This document shows, piece by piece, positions 21,359 through 30,800 of a stretch of 64,000 nucleotides of DNA. The notes beneath the pieces were generated by a model, which ran no database searches, was not told where the DNA came from, and worked only from the letters and a program-made list of their open reading frames with translations. Position 1 is the stretch's first letter; each line of letters begins with the position of its first letter. Both the position numbers and the translations under genes were made by a program. This stretch comes from Peronospora farinosa (taxonomy: Eukaryota; Oomycota; Peronosporomycetes; Peronosporales; Peronosporaceae). The DNA is taken from positions 1 to 64,000 of the forward strand of contig CANTFK010000015.1 of assembly GCA_947646735.1 (NCBI GenBank), given 5' to 3'.

Positions 21359-22339
21359 ATGTTTGACAAGGCCGACGATGAGCTACAGATTTTGTTAGAG
21401 ATGTTCAAGTACCTCTTACTAGGCGCTAATGGAGTTCTCTTTATTATTGCAGTCTTCGTATTCTTTACATCATCTACATGTGAAAGTGCCACGTCTTTAT
21501 CGACTCCTGTTCAATTGAAACGGGCATTACTCGTCACTGCACATCCCGATGACGAAAGCATGTTCTTCCTACCTTTGCTGCATTCGCTACAAAAGAGACA
21601 GAAAAATAGCACTGACAAGTGGCAGACACACTTATTGTGTCTTTCTCGGGGTAATTTTGATGGACTGGGCAGTATCCGAGAAAAGGAACTTAAAGCTTGT
21701 GCCACGTACATTGGATTGTCACTGGAACATGTCCAAGCTTTAGAAGATCCCAAGCTTCAAGATGGTATGGAAAATCAATGGGAGGTGGCCCATATTGCTG
21801 TTATTGTAGCAGATTATGTGCAAAAGAACGAGATTGATGCGGTTGGTGGGGTGTTACTTGAAACAAATACTTGGAAACGGTAGAGCTGACCATTGTGTGC
21901 TTGGTGATTGTAGGTCTTTACTTTTGATGACTATGGAGTGTCGGGTCATCCAAACCACATTGCTACATACAACGGTGTGAAACAAGCTATTTGTGAGCAA
22001 CAGGAGAAGTGCAATACTCTTACAGCTGAGGATGGAAAAGAGACAAAAGCTGTTCGAGGATGGGCTTTGGAAAGCACGACTATTGTACGCAAGTACGTGG
22101 GGCTGCTCGATACGGCATTGTTGTTTTGGTTGTCACGCCAGCGAGAAGACGAACGACAATTCGTGTTTGTCTTTAAGCCGCTGTGGAACTACAATGCGAT
22201 GGCACTGCATCAAAGTCAATTTGTCTGGTACCGCCGCCTCTTCGTAGCCTTCTCGCGCTACACATTCATCAACACCTTCCGTCCGCTGCTGTCAATTGGC
22301 AGTGCTGAGCTTTCGGCAGCGCACAAAAAGACGCAGTAA
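21359..22339 (+). CDS. PIGL: N-acetylglucosaminyl-phosphatidylinositol de-N-acetylase
   Basis: Two exons, 21359-21841 and 21914-22339, with a 72-bp GT-AG intron, giving 302 residues. The enzyme removes the acetyl group from GlcNAc-PI, the second step of GPI-anchor synthesis, on the cytosolic face of the ER. A single N-terminal membrane segment (about 18-37) precedes the LmbE-like domain with the zinc-binding motif A-H-P-D-D-E at 61-66, L-S-R-G-N-F-D-G-L-G, and after the junction V-S-G-H-P-N-H (about 170-176), whose histidine completes the metal site. I chose this ATG because an upstream in-frame ATG lies inside ARMC7. Confidence 0.95.
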
Positions 22340-22520
22340 AGGTTGTCAACACTTTTGTTCCTTAAAATCCTGATAGAAGCTATGATAAGCGAAGGGTCAA
22401 ACAACCGATCAAAAGCCACGTCGATTATCTATTGTTGTCTTTTGCTTCAAATGGTCTGCACATACACCATAAATCGTCAGTAAAGAAGAACAACCTGCGT
22501 GGGTTACATGCTCATACTTT

Positions 22521-23528
22521 TCATGCATCAGCACGTCGTCGAGCATCTGGTGGATCCTGTAACAGTTTCTCAAGACTAGTCGCAACTTCGGAAAAAGGTG
22601 CATCTTCTCGTTTTTCGATAGGTAAAAGCGTTGCTTCCGACTGCTTTCGCAATACACACTGTCCACTACGAAGTCGCGCAATTGTCACGCGTACATGAGT
22701 TCCACAGACCAGCACCAACTTGATCTCCTCCATTGTAATAGCCGACACAAATCCATAGAAATCCTCCTCGGTCAATCTTGATATCAACACCACTGCATCT
22801 CCCACACGAAACGTGTCATCCACCTCTTCCTCACTCTCTCCACACAATATATGACATCTCAATTCTTGTCCATTTGCACTGACTACCACCTTTACATTAT
22901 GCTCCACACCTTCCTCTTCCCCCATCTTCAGTGTTTCTTCACGTTCTCGATTCCTTGTCAACTTTGCACACTCTTCCACCACATCCTCGACAATCCGTTC
23001 AGGTGTTGGGAGCACTCCTCGTGACAAATGTCGAAAATTAAAACTTTTCCTTGTCCTCCATTGCGCACGTTGTAGCTGTTTTACCAGCAACGTCGGCTGC
23101 AATTTATCCACTCCTTCAACATTATCACTCCATCTCCCTGACCTCCTAAAGTTGCTCGTGTCAAAATTTGCCTCATGAAGTCTCCTCTCAATTCTTCGTC
23201 GTTCTCGTCGTGTACGATCCAGCAACTTGCACTTGAGTTGTTGTCTATCCGACAAAAAAACGTCCTGAGCCTGTTGAACGTCAAATTCAAAGAGACTTTG
23301 TGCGTCTTCCTGTGAAAATTCAAATTGATGCTGCGCCGCTTGCAATTCCCACTCTCGATCGGCTTCAAACGGTCTGCAACGCCGCACAAACTCTTCCAAT
23401 GTACCTGCATTTAGCTCTTCTTGTTGTTGTAAAACCCGATCAATACTTTCCTGATAAATCTGTCGCTCTAGCTCCAGCAACTCGCGGACATTTAGCTCAC
23501 GTTGAGTCGTCATTAATTCAAATGTCAA
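22521..23528 (-). CDS. Sds3/BRMS1-like histone deacetylase corepressor subunit
   Basis: Single exon, 335 residues (or 330 from the second Met). Residues 12-120 are a long charged coiled coil of Sds3 type (L-E-R-Q-I-Y-Q-E-S-I-D, then T-L-E-E-F-V-R-R, then L-L-D-R-T-R-R-E-R-R-R-I-E-R-R-L). Residues about 240-295 look like a small beta-barrel of Tudor/SH3 type (F-R-V-G-D-A-V-V-L-I-S), matching the capped Tudor domain known at the end of SUDS3. In other eukaryotes Sds3 holds the Sin3-HDAC complex together. Family assignment rests on the overall layout rather than a strong motif. It is convergent with PIG-L (181 bp apart) and divergent from nicastrin. Confidence 0.72.
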   Translation of the reverse strand: MTFELMTTQRELNVRELLELERQIYQESIDRVLQQQEELNAGTLEEFVRRCRPFEADREWELQAAQHQFEFSQEDAQSLFEFDVQQAQDVFLSDRQQLKCKLLDRTRRERRRIERRLHEANFDTSNFRRSGRWSDNVEGVDKLQPTLLVKQLQRAQWRTRKSFNFRHLSRGVLPTPERIVEDVVEECAKLTRNREREETLKMGEEEGVEHNVKVVVSANGQELRCHILCGESEEEVDDTFRVGDAVVLISRLTEEDFYGFVSAITMEEIKLVLVCGTHVRVTIARLRSGQCVLRKQSEATLLPIEKREDAPFSEVATSLEKLLQDPPDARRRADA

Positions 23529-23542
23529 ATATCACCAAAAGG

Positions 23543-23633
23543 GTCAACAATAGTCGACCCTGTCAACAATAGTCGACCCTGTCAACAATAGTCGACCCTG
23601 TCAAAAATAGTCGACCCTGTCAACAATAGTCCC
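23543..23633. repeat. 19-bp tandem repeat in a divergent promoter
   Basis: Four full copies and one partial copy of gtcaacaatagtcgaccct (copy 4 has one change, aaaaat). Each full copy contains the palindrome GTCGAC and AATAGT. The array fills most of the 157 bp between the Sds3-like and nicastrin start codons. Confidence 0.9.
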
Positions 23634-23685
23634 AACTGCAAATATTTCAAAACCCCCCAATCCAAAAAATCCAGTTTCAATAAAA

Positions 23686-25875
23686 ATGCGTCTCCCCATT
23701 TTCTCCTCGCTGCTTCCGGTGGCGTTATTGTTGCTTGAAATGTGCAACTTAGAGGCTTCTTCCGTGACTGCTGGGAAGCCTGAACAATTGATCACTTCAG
23801 GTGGTGAATGTGTCCGTTTGTTTCATTCCAAGGGAAGTATCGGTTGTCGCAGTATGTCAAATTCTGACATGGCACTCCTTTATCCAATTGTCACTTTAAA
23901 TGACCTTCAAAATTTTGTTAACGATCGTTCTAAGTCGCTAAAGGACAAGACAAAAAACGTCCTGGTCATGCCTGAATCTCTGCTTGATTACGATGTCATT
24001 TCGATAGCTTTTGATCGAATTGGGGGCCTCTTTATCTTTCCCGATGCAAATACGAAAGGGTCGAATAAATCGTTTGAATCTTCAACACCTCAAGGAGACG
24101 GCACTGTGGATGCACGTTTGAATCCCTTTTCCAATGATAAAATCAAATGGAATCCAACGGGTACTGGACTATTGACCAAATTATTGCCGTTTCCAGTCGT
24201 GATGCTGCAAAATGCGACCATTGGGGCTGAATTTACGAAACGTGCTCAAATAAATATGAAAAAAACAACGGGAGCATCGTACAAGGCTTTTATGAATTAT
24301 TACTTTGGACCGGAAGAAATGGATTCTATCAAGTGTCTGAAGTTTGTGAATATTCATGGAGATCGTAGTCCGAAATGTGACCCCATTGGAGGACAAAGTG
24401 CATGGGCTATGAGAGGCAATTTGAAATCAAAAGAGATTGTCATGGCAATGGCAGGGATGGATGCAACGTCATTGTCGCATGTGTTGGCATCCGGAGCCAA
24501 CACGGGAGCATCGGGACTTGTGGCTTTGCTAGCCGCAGCTCATGCACTTAAAGGACTACCGGATTCGGTTTTTACCAAGAAGGTGGTGTTTGCAGCTTTT
24601 CAGGCGGAGAAATTTGGATTTGTCGGATCGAGAAAGTTTTTGTCAGACCTACAGCAATTTACCAAAGATCCAAAAGGTGCCTGTGCCTTCCCTGTTCATA
24701 ACTCCGTGTCGCCGATGGGCAGCACCTTTTGCACCTCTCCGATGCTGAGTAGTACGGAATTTGCCAACTTGAAGCCTGCAAACATTGCGTACGCAATTGC
24801 CGTTGATCAGGTGGGGATCCTACCAGAATCAGGAAATTTTACGGTGCACGTGAATCCCCATGCAAACGATGCTAGTAATCTTATTGATGCCATTTTGAAC
24901 GCACCGTCAGCTGCCTCTGGAATTACCAAGGGTAGCACAGGCTCTCTTCCTCCTACACCATTGACTTCTTTCGTAAATGATGCTGAATACGGTCAGCGAG
25001 ACCTTGTGGGCGCGGTGCTAGCTGGATATGCCGATAGTTACACTTCGAAGAAGACGTATAACAGTCGTCATGACGAGTTCGCGCTCCTCAATATCGATGC
25101 TGTTGTGCAGGCTGCGCAGGTGCTGGCAGAGAGTGTATTCAGTCTTGCCTCGAGTAAAGCTACGAAACAACAGCTAGACAAGATCAAGGTGGATACATGG
25201 CTGGTCGAGTCTATGTTGCTGTGCATCACGACGGACTGGAGTTGTGACCTCATGAAGAATTACTCTCAGTACATGAAGGCGACATTAGTTGAGTATCTGA
25301 GTCTGCCGGACACGGCATCTCCATCATACGCTGTGCCGGCTACTCTGTATGCCGGTTCAATATATGTCGATGGCTCGATGATGCTTTTGAAAAAGAGTGA
25401 CGATTCGATACTCTCGCTTCTCAACGATTCATGGTCGGACGACACCTACTCTGTACGCCTCTTTCCGAACGCATACGAATTCTTTACTCGTGCTTTTCTT
25501 GCGTCCGCGATGGTCCCGAATGCTACTGCTGATGCTGCTGCCACATGCTCACAAAGCCAAGGCTGCAGTGACGGTGGAAAAGGAATGGAATGCGTCTATC
25601 CAGGTGTCTGTGCTACCAAGAGTGCGTTCCATCACGAAGCCATCTCGCCGGGACTGACGCGAACTACGACCGCGCTGCAATACGACATTGCAAATTCGTC
25701 AATGCCTATTTGGACAGAACCGCAATGGGATACTGACATTGGCAGCTACTCATTCCCAGACCCTGGCGTTTGGATTGGCTGGATTACGCTCGCAATTGGT
25801 TCGGCTGTGACAGGTCTTGGTACTGGGGCTTCTTTCATGGTGCTCAGGAGCGTGCACAAGATGAAGCTGATGTAA
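23686..25875 (+). CDS. NCSTN: Nicastrin, gamma-secretase subunit
   Basis: Single exon, 729 residues (human 709). A signal peptide (about 1-25, L-L-P-V-A-L-L-L-L-E-M-C) is followed by the large ectodomain and a single C-terminal membrane segment (G-W-I-T-L-A-I-G-S-A-V-T-G-L-G-T-G-A) with a short K/M tail. Family matches include C-D-P-I-G-G-Q-S-A-W-A-M, a peptidase-like core D-A-T-S-L-S-H-V, and A-F-Q-A-E-K-F-G-F-V-G-S-R-K-F-L, which corresponds to the DYIGS region of other nicastrins (here F-G-F-V-G-S). Nicastrin is the substrate-gating glycoprotein of gamma-secretase; several N-x-S/T sites are present. Its presence implies a presenilin complex in this organism. Confidence 0.93.
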   Translation: MRLPIFSSLLPVALLLLEMCNLEASSVTAGKPEQLITSGGECVRLFHSKGSIGCRSMSNSDMALLYPIVTLNDLQNFVNDRSKSLKDKTKNVLVMPESLLDYDVISIAFDRIGGLFIFPDANTKGSNKSFESSTPQGDGTVDARLNPFSNDKIKWNPTGTGLLTKLLPFPVVMLQNATIGAEFTKRAQINMKKTTGASYKAFMNYYFGPEEMDSIKCLKFVNIHGDRSPKCDPIGGQSAWAMRGNLKSKEIVMAMAGMDATSLSHVLASGANTGASGLVALLAAAHALKGLPDSVFTKKVVFAAFQAEKFGFVGSRKFLSDLQQFTKDPKGACAFPVHNSVSPMGSTFCTSPMLSSTEFANLKPANIAYAIAVDQVGILPESGNFTVHVNPHANDASNLIDAILNAPSAASGITKGSTGSLPPTPLTSFVNDAEYGQRDLVGAVLAGYADSYTSKKTYNSRHDEFALLNIDAVVQAAQVLAESVFSLASSKATKQQLDKIKVDTWLVESMLLCITTDWSCDLMKNYSQYMKATLVEYLSLPDTASPSYAVPATLYAGSIYVDGSMMLLKKSDDSILSLLNDSWSDDTYSVRLFPNAYEFFTRAFLASAMVPNATADAAATCSQSQGCSDGGKGMECVYPGVCATKSAFHHEAISPGLTRTTTALQYDIANSSMPIWTEPQWDTDIGSYSFPDPGVWIGWITLAIGSAVTGLGTGASFMVLRSVHKMKLM

Positions 25876-26469
25876 GCCATAAACGCGATACAGTCATACT
25901 TGTATGGCTTTACCAACCATCTTCATAAAATACATGAGCGAAATAAAAAAAACTGGTAGTGCATGTATCTGGAAAGCTTTCACTGTTCAGTATTGTTCAA
26001 CGTTTAGTATTCATCAGGAAGCTGCATGAATCATTTGCTTACCTTGTCGTGAGCCTCGCGAAGAAAAGTTTTGCAACAATACGCCGCACGATACTTCAAA
26101 TATTACCGAAGAAAACACCCAGAAGAAGTCACGAATCCGAAATCACACGAACAAAGGGTACCTGATCAAAGTAGAGTAAATGTTTGACCAAATGGGCGCT
26201 GGATGACCATTGCGCACAACAATATGGGTGTTCTCATGGATGTCATGTTCATCATGATGCACTTTAGGTACATAGAGAAGCGCTCATGACACAAGAGTGG
26301 CTACTTTGCTGACTATGGTAGTGCTGTGCGCTCATTTTGCGTCTGATCAGGTCCAAATAGGATGACCTCGGGCTAGAAATCTCACAACATCGCTGACGTG
26401 GACCGTCCTTGAGGCAAGACGCTCCATATTGTATTATGATGCTGCTGCAAAGTGGTTTGACCTGTTACG
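25876..26469. other. Intergenic between nicastrin and hydrolase paralogue 3
   Basis: 594 bp with no convincing gene. The nicastrin side holds an A-rich run (gcgaaataaaaaaaactgg, near 25940) that could be a 3'-processing region. The genes are convergent, so both ends are 3' flanks. Confidence 0.5.
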
Positions 26470-27483
26470 TTATAGCAGGCATTCAAACCATTTCACTGGC
26501 ATCTTCGCGTCGTTTCGTAAAAGTGAATCACCCGCAAAAAACTCCATGTCAAAATGGTTGAGCTCAGCCCTGTAGAAGCGGTCACGATAAGTGTCGCCAA
26601 ATTTATCATCTGGAATTCCACCGGCGCAGCTCTGGAATTCAACCACGCCATCGTTCTTGTCCGACTTGTGGGGAATAAGGCTGTCAGATAGTATAAACTT
26701 CAATTGGTAAGTGGAAAAGAGTCCAGAAGAGCTTACACCGCACATGACAGCGTACACTTTGTCACGGTAGACCTTCTGTGCAGCTTTATACGCAGCGTCT
26801 AATTTCTTGGAGCTGTAACTCCCGCCCTCGTACGCCACCGATATAATTGATTTCTTTGGAGGGCATTTTCCCACAAGATCACCAATATCTTTGAGGATTC
26901 TGCTCGCGTTTCCAGCACAAGTGCTTTGGATAAAGTCTGACGCCATGCTTCCTTTCATCGGTCCCGACATAGCCACCCACGTCGAGCTTGAATCAAGCTC
27001 GCATAGACCATTAGCAATTGCTCCAGCCAACATGAGATTTCCCATCGAGTGGGCAATAACGATTGTGTCTTTGATTGTAGATTTCGTGCTAGAACTACTC
27101 ATAGCAAGAGCTCGGTGGCAGGTTGCTTGCTGTAGTGCGTTGCTAGTCCAATAATTGTTTATCGTGTCTAGCCTTGCATATTTCATGGACAAACAGCACG
27201 GGGCGTGTTCAGACAGATCACCCCAGTAGCGAGGAAACGAGTCTTGGTTGTCTGCTAACTCAGGTTGAATACCCTGTCCATGGATGAAGACACACGGACG
27301 CCGTATCGACTTGCACGAGCACGACTTCAGCTCTAAACCCAGCACATCGCCAAAATCAAAAGCACTTTTCAGCTTCCTCTTGTCATTTGTCGGAATTGGT
27401 TCTCCCGTAGCACTTGATGACACTGCAGATACAAGAATTGCTGCCCCAAAAGTCAATGCTAAACACGTGATAGTAAGCGTCAT
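26470..27483 (-). CDS. Secreted alpha/beta-hydrolase (lipase-like) paralogue 3, short form
   Basis: Single exon, 337 residues from the chosen start (M-T-L-T-I-T-C-L), which gives a good signal peptide (about 1-23); an upstream ATG at 27513 adds ten residues. It lacks the 200-residue N-terminal domain of the two long paralogues and begins the shared region at C-S-C-K-S-I-R-R-P-C (about 55). Catalytic-type motifs are kept: HGQG near 68, I-A-H-S-M-G-N with Ser146, K-N-D-G-V-V, and L-N-H-F-D. The C-terminus (M-P-V-K-W-F-E-C-L-L) is almost the same in all three. Likely an active secreted hydrolase of unknown substrate. A TATA-like ctttaaataaag sits about 65-70 bp upstream (27547-27558). Confidence 0.8.
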   Translation of the reverse strand: MTLTITCLALTFGAAILVSAVSSSATGEPIPTNDKRKLKSAFDFGDVLGLELKSCSCKSIRRPCVFIHGQGIQPELADNQDSFPRYWGDLSEHAPCCLSMKYARLDTINNYWTSNALQQATCHRALAMSSSSTKSTIKDTIVIAHSMGNLMLAGAIANGLCELDSSSTWVAMSGPMKGSMASDFIQSTCAGNASRILKDIGDLVGKCPPKKSIISVAYEGGSYSSKKLDAAYKAAQKVYRDKVYAVMCGVSSSGLFSTYQLKFILSDSLIPHKSDKNDGVVEFQSCAGGIPDDKFGDTYRDRFYRAELNHFDMEFFAGDSLLRNDAKMPVKWFECLL

Positions 27484-27857
27484 TTCGGTGGATTGATTGG
27501 ACGTCACCGACACTCAATGCTTTGGAAATGGGATCTACCGCCTGCTTTATTTAAAGTGAACACCTCATGCCCATCGCAAAGGAATCTGGTCCATAAAAGT
27601 TCATAAGGCAGATGAGACTCAATGTACAATCTACTACACTTGGTGTGTAATGCTATCGGCGGCGCAAAGTTACGGTCCGATATCTCATAAAGAATGACAA
27701 CGTACTGATTTGCTCCGAAGAATCTTTTCTCTGTAGTTTGATGAGCCAGTCATGCTATCCATCACCACTTTATAAAGCTGCATCGTGTTGGGTATCCCAC
27801 CCGTTCCAGTGGCTCGTACTCAAGCAGCAAATACTTTTGGTTATGCCACACGTCTTT
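27484..27857. promoter_or_regulatory. Upstream region of hydrolase paralogue 3
   Basis: 374 bp separating the start of paralogue 3 from the stop of the RecQ gene on the same strand. It contains the TATA-like element noted above; no other feature seen. Confidence 0.45.
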
Positions 27858-30800
27858 TCAGTTTGGGACGATTCCGTACTTGTCGCCCATAACATTCGCC
27901 GCATTGGTAGTTTGGTTCTCCAGCAACACTTTGTTCACGATTTGAACAATGCGCTCAAACGCCACATCAGAATAACGACGCCAGCATAAATGGTCGCGCC
28001 ATCGTTGAATCGAAAGTTGAGGAGTTGTTAGACCATGAAACACCTTGGCCACCGAATAGCTCGTCCATTTCGTGCCATCGTCTGAATTCTTGTGACCTTT
28101 GGCTTCGCTACCTTCCATCGGATCACTACCGTCAAGACGAAGCTGTACAAGCGAACAGGTATCACGCTCGATGGACTCAATAAGAGATGATGTCAGCGGT
28201 CGTAGTATCTTCTGCAGGAGATGTTTGTCTTCAAAACCACTTTCGCCTTCGATACCATCGTTTTTCTCATCGTCGTCATCGAAATAGCGTTCGAGCTTGG
28301 TCTCAAGAGCAAGCGCTTTATCCTCAAGAACTTCTATTTCGTCCTTTTCGTCTTCGATCCTATGCCTTGAAGCTGTCGGTGATGGCGTCGGCAATGCAGC
28401 TGTGTGCAGAGCTCCATACAAATGAGCAAGGCGGGCAAGCTGGCGGGACTCGAGATGCTCATGCTTCGCGTACAATGTATTGGTCCATCGCTCTACAACC
28501 TCAGCTTTCATCTTTTCGCTCAGTTCAACTTGCCAACTCAACTGTATCTGAAACGCTGGTTGACAAAGTGACAAACGCTGAACGTGGCCAGTCTGCTGGG
28601 CTATCCGCAGTTCCTGAAGCATCCGACGTTCGTTTGTTGCAGCAGCAACAGCGGCAGCGTTGGTATCGCCGTCCTGCTGGGCACCTGAACTTGCCAATGT
28701 GGTAGCATTTTTCTCTACCGTTCCGCGAGCACTAATTGTACGTTCGTACCATTGAGCTGCTTCATGTAGATGGAAGTCCACAGCCCAAGAGCTCAGATAC
28801 CCGTCCTTGCGATGTGTCACACGTGCATTTGGAAGCTCATTGCGCTGCACAGCTTCAAGCAAAAGTTTTGCGCATGAACGCGTTGCCAATTTCTTCGCCT
28901 GCGTCTCGAGCAGCTGCAGCGTACACCGACTCATGCTTAAAGGCTGCAGCACCACGCGCAAATCTAAACTGTTGTCTTCGTTGGTGTTCTTACCACGCTG
29001 TGTCTCTAGTGCCAGTAGCGTAAGAAACGTCTCGATCGTAGCCGCCTTCAGGTCGAGGTGGCGTTCTAGCCAATCTCGTTCTAAGGACACTAGTGTCAGA
29101 CCACCAACTTTTTGGTTAGAGTGTTCCACTGCGATGACATGATCTTTGCTTGATGTTACTACAATCGCATGATTCAGGAAAACAAATGTGAGCAGCCTCC
29201 GAAGTTGATCGCGGTGTAGCGCCGTCGAGAAAATCAACGAGCGGTAGTGCACAGCGTCTTCATGCAGTAGGTAGAGAAGTGCTCGCGCAGCCTTCCCGTC
29301 ACGCCCAGCTCGTCCAACCTGCTGTACGTACCCCTCCACCGATGATGGCATGTGAAAGTGCACAACTGCACGTACATTCTTCTTGTCAATACCCATGCCG
29401 AAAGCCACAGTGGCCACCACCACACGTACTCTTCCTCGTGCGAAGCCCGTGCGAACCTTCTCCTTTGCTTCGAGAGACATACCAGCATGAAATGCCATCA
29501 CCTTGCCGGAACTGCGCCATGTAGAAGGCAGTTGCTCGCGAAGCAAAGCTGCCAACTCCTCTGTTTGTCGCTGCTGATGGACGTACACGATAACACCCCC
29601 ACCATTCGCTTTAGAGGGTTGAGTCGACCCTTTGCTTAGCTCTGGAAGTATGTGAACAAGATGCCGTAGCCGCTCATCGTTGCAGCTTACAGATCGGACC
29701 TCAAGTGCCAAGTTTTTACGTTGCCACGGCATTTGCAGCACCATGTTACGTTCATCCTCAGGAATTTGGTTGGCCGCGACCTGAAGCTCACGACGTGAGC
29801 GCAGTTGGCGCAGCACGTCGTGCACAACACGTCGTGAAGCTGTGGCGGTCACACACATAACGCACTGTGCATGGCGGAAAACCTCTGCCAATCGTAGGTA
29901 ACTCGGGCGGAAATGATGAGACCATTCAGAAATACAATGCGCTTCATCAACACACACTAGCGCCAATCGAGCTCGAACACGCGGCATCGCAAGAAGCGCC
30001 TGCATTCCCGCACCCAGTGCCTTTTCTGGCGACAGGAAAATAAGGGAAAGCTTATCTGCCAACAGGTCACGTACAAAGGCTGCATGCTTTCTTTTCGACG
30101 AACCGGAACCAGAGAATCCAGAAAGACACACAGCACGAGCCTTCAGAGGTGCAGGAAGGCTCTCGTACTGGTCGTTCATCAGTGAAATAAGCGGTGAAAT
30201 CACAAGCGTGATTCCAGGTAAGAACAGTGCTGGAAACTGATAGCATAGCGATTTGCCGGCACCCGTGGGCAACACTAGGAGTGTATCTTGTCGATGCAGA
30301 ACCCTCGAGATAGCCCACTGCTGTCCGGGGCGGAAATTAGTGTGTCCAAACACCAGGCGCAAGTTAGTAAGCATTGCATCACGTTGTTCGTCTTCAGATG
30401 CCTCAATATCCAATGGTACACACTCGATATCTTCTGCTTCTGCCGCTGATTCACCAGAAACGATTGAAGATGGAGCAGTAAAGAGCGTCTGTAGCGCAAG
30501 CGGAACGTGGTCATCTTCCCAAAGGAAGAAATCGCAGCGGCCTTCATCAAACGCCAACGGGCATGCAAAAAACCGTCGGCCGTGATTTTTATTTCTTTTC
30601 TTGACCTCCAAGCTTTGGCAAATGAGCGCATGGTGACATCTTGGCGGTTGCAAAGGCTGTGTCTCTCGCTTTCGTTTTGTTGACTCGAACGTCTCATAAG
30701 CCGAGAGACCACAAGCTTTCTCAGCCTTGGCCAATGCCTCTAGGCATTCCTCGATAAAGTCCACTCCGTCATCGGCTAGCAGTGGCTTCTCTAGTTTGCG

